This document shows positions 5,160 to 6,545 of a DNA stretch of 6,545 nt, one piece after another. Location of the stretch: positions 1 to 6,545 of the forward strand of contig JARFUL010000259.1 in NCBI GenBank assembly GCA_029289015.1, written 5' to 3'. The stretch is from Syntrophobacteria bacterium. GTDB taxonomy: Bacteria > Desulfobacterota > Syntrophobacteria > JARFUL01. The position numbers were made by a program, and so were the translations under genes. How positions within the stretch are numbered: position 1 is the first letter of the stretch; each line of letters begins with the position of its first letter. Under the pieces are notes generated by a model, which was not told the origin of the DNA, did no database searches, and was given only the letters and a program-made list of their open reading frames with translations.

Positions 5160-6075
5160 CTTCGTGCTGCCTAAATCCGGGCCCTGCAATGCACCCTGAG
5201 AGGGTTTCGCCCGAAGAGACCTCCGTATTTTCCAGCACCACCACATCCGAAAGAAAGGCACCGTCTCCCACCCGCGCTCCGGGCCCTATGGCCGCAAACC
5301 CGGAGATCTCAGCGCGGGGGTCCACATATGCGGTGGGATGCACAACCACGGGGAAGGTCTCCATGCCCTTTTCAGGGAAGAAGGGGCCGCGCCGCGCGAG
5401 CCTCCTGTGGCAATCCAGCAGCCCAGAGACAGAGCCCACCTCCGCCCAGAAGAGACTCTTCGCGATGTGGGCCGAGACCTTCTCGCGGCCCGCGATCGCG
5501 CCCAGGTAGACGTCCAGGATGGAAAAGACCTTCACATCAGGAGCATACTCGAAGGCCCGGGGGTTAAGGACCTGAAGGCCGGTGAACGCGAGGATCCTCT
5601 CACCTTGGGCCTCCTCGGGAGAAAAGCCGAGTATCTGGCCCTCTGGGTCTATCATGACGTTGTTGAGCCCCGGGATGTCGGCCAAAACCATGGTGGCCAG
5701 GGAGCCCCCCTCGACATGGGCCTTCATCACCTCCCTGGGGTCAAAGTCGGTGAGCACGTCGCCGTTCATAACGAAGAAGGGCTCTTTGCCGAAGAAGTCC
5801 AGCACCTTTTTGACGCCCCCGCCGGTGTCCAGAAGCACCTTTTCATGGGAGACCTCAACAGGGACCGGCGGGTGGGAGCCCTCGAGGAACGAGAGGATCT
5901 TTTCAGGCAGGTGGTGCGCGTTCATCACCACGGCCTGCGCGCCGCACCCTGCGAGGTGCTTGAGGATTATGGAGATCAGCGGCCGGTTGAATATGGGCGC
6001 GAGGCACTTGGGTATTGTGTGGGTGACGGGCCGAAGCCTCGTGCCCAGGCCCGCTGCGAGCACCATGGCCCTCAA
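5152..6075 (-). CDS. sugar-1-phosphate nucleotidyltransferase with C-terminal beta-helix repeats (MurU-like)
   Basis: A 307-residue NTP:sugar-1-phosphate nucleotidyltransferase that would join a sugar-1-phosphate to an NMP moiety, releasing pyrophosphate. The GT-A domain starts MVLAAGLGTRLRPVT (4-18), with conserved Lys23 in PKCLAP, LLDTGGGVKK (81-90), and MNGDVLTD (103-110), where Asp106 is the metal ligand. FWAEVGS (209-215) stands where the family usually has WxDxGT, so Glu replaces Asp. Residues about 242-299 form imperfect hexapeptide repeats of a left-handed beta-helix, a tail that short MurU proteins (about 220 residues) lack. Translation most likely starts at TTG 6075, overlapping the upstream stop as TTGA. 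AGGGAG lies 8 bases before it, and the product begins MRAMVLAAG, as family members normally do. The ATG at 6066 would give 304 residues but has no suitably placed ribosome site. It is followed by the kinase with an 8-base overlap. The TGGG stretch and the partner favour a MurU-like role; a Glc-1-P or Man-1-P transferase is possible. Confidence 0.88.
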   Translation of the reverse strand: MRAMVLAAGLGTRLRPVTHTIPKCLAPIFNRPLISIILKHLAGCGAQAVVMNAHHLPEKILSFLEGSHPPVPVEVSHEKVLLDTGGGVKKVLDFFGKEPFFVMNGDVLTDFDPREVMKAHVEGGSLATMVLADIPGLNNVMIDPEGQILGFSPEEAQGERILAFTGLQVLNPRAFEYAPDVKVFSILDVYLGAIAGREKVSAHIAKSLFWAEVGSVSGLLDCHRRLARRGPFFPEKGMETFPVVVHPTAYVDPRAEISGFAAIGPGARVGDGAFLSDVVVLENTEVSSGETLSGCIAGPGFRQHEDG

Positions 6076-6545
6076 GGGGAGAGCTCCCTGGCCGCGGCCA
6101 GGATCTGCCGGGCCGCGCGGCGCACCTGGTCCTCGGTGGTTCCCCTGCCCAGGGTGAGGCGCACCGTTCCCATGCCCTTCTCCGGGCTGACCCCCATCGC
6201 GCTGAGCACGTGGGAGAGGGAGACCGTGTCCTCGTGGCACGCGGCTCCCGTGGACGCGAATATCTTCGGGCAGCGCTCTAGAATCTCCTGGCCGGGGATG
6301 TTCGGGAACGCGGCGGAAAGGGTGTTGGGCAGCCTGGCTGCGCGCTCCGAGTGGACCACGAGACCCGGGAAGCCCTCCCGCAAAAGCACGGTGAGCAAGT
6401 CTCTCAGCCCTTGCTGCCTGGCCGCCTCTGCCTCGAGCGTCTTGCCAGCTAGCCTCGCGGCCGCGCCGAGGCCCGCGATGTAGGGCACGTTCTCCGTTCC
6501 GGGCCTGATGCCCCGCTCCTGGCCCCCGCCCCGGACGAGCGGGGC
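6072..6545 (-). CDS. cysteine desulfurase / selenocysteine lyase family protein (C-terminal part, cut by window edge)
   Basis: The last 157 residues of a class V aminotransferase-fold, PLP-dependent enzyme of the NifS/IscS/SCLY family, which removes S (or Se) from cysteine (or selenocysteine) to leave alanine. The fragment begins APLVRGGGQERGIRPGTEN, the highly conserved segment that follows the PLP-lysine domain. The catalytic cysteine is in ASTGAACHED, and the C-terminal motif LSHVLSAMG...GTVRLTLGRGTT is complete. The open frame runs to the edge of the window, so the start and the PLP lysine are not visible; the GTG at 6488 is internal. The GAACHE wording of the active-site loop resembles selenocysteine lyases and one bacterial branch more than housekeeping IscS (SGSACTS), so the in vivo substrate is open. 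It is the upstream member of the operon with the nucleotidyltransferase (4-base overlap) and kinase; no functional link to sugar activation is evident. Confidence 0.93.
   Translation of the reverse strand, partial: APLVRGGGQERGIRPGTENVPYIAGLGAAARLAGKTLEAEAARQQGLRDLLTVLLREGFPGLVVHSERAARLPNTLSAAFPNIPGQEILERCPKIFASTGAACHEDTVSLSHVLSAMGVSPEKGMGTVRLTLGRGTTEDQVRRAARQILAAARELSP
6084..6089 (-). promoter_or_regulatory. ribosome binding site that selects the TTG start
   Basis: AGGGAG (minus strand) ends 8 bases before TTG at 6075, the optimal distance. It would be 17 bases from the later ATG at 6066, which is too far. The site lies inside the last codons of the cysteine desulfurase gene, consistent with coupled translation. 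Confidence 0.55.

Noticed and set aside
5338..6483. Plus-strand open frame of 381 codons opposite the nucleotidyltransferase and desulfurase genes
   Set aside because: This is the same shadow effect. It spans the junction of two well-recognised minus-strand genes and shows no motif or ribosome site of its own.

Overview
This is a GC-rich, gene-dense stretch of a bacterial chromosome. It has short overlaps or gaps between co-directional genes, Shine-Dalgarno sites, sigma70-like promoter elements and one rho-independent terminator. The gene content (ATP-dependent PEP carboxykinase, a nucleotidyltransferase plus APH-fold kinase pair, a NifS-like enzyme) and the wording of the kinase motifs remind me of Desulfobacterota-like or other uncultured GC-rich bacteria, but the sequence alone does not fix the taxon. 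I see no rRNA, tRNA, CRISPR array, transposase, phage gene or plasmid origin.

Layout. Bases 1-63 are the last codons of an unidentified plus-strand gene. A minus-strand pair follows: pckA (951-2555), read first, then an ECF/CbiO-type ABC ATPase (86-916) 34 bases downstream. The ATPase has an eroded signature motif and D-loop, and no transmembrane partner is in the window. A comparatively AT-rich 226-base divergent region (2556-2781) carries candidate promoters for both directions, three TGCTAA boxes on the pckA side and a TTTACA/TGTAAA dyad on the other. The plus-strand gene 2782-4107 is a stand-alone nucleotide-sugar dehydrogenase of the UDP-ManNAc/UDP-GlcNAc class, closed by a terminator hairpin that starts inside its stop codon.

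The right third is a minus-strand operon read from the window edge leftwards: a cysteine desulfurase/selenocysteine lyase-type gene (truncated by the window), a sugar-1-phosphate nucleotidyltransferase with a short left-handed beta-helix tail, and an APH-fold sugar kinase. The genes overlap by 4 and 8 bases. The last two resemble the MurU/AmgK salvage pair, in which a kinase makes an anomeric sugar-1-phosphate and the transferase turns it into a nucleotide sugar. The operon ends in a REP-like palindrome (GTAG plus stem-loop) that supplies the last codons and stop of the kinase gene.

How they fit together. pckA places the cell's gluconeogenic entry point (oxaloacetate to PEP) beside genes that make and oxidise nucleotide sugars for envelope or surface polysaccharide. 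Each transcription unit nevertheless looks separate, and I see no sequence evidence for one integrated system. The least ordinary elements are the degenerate ABC ATPase tied to pckA, the repeated operator boxes, the cofactor loop of the dehydrogenase, and the REP-like element that has become part of a coding sequence.
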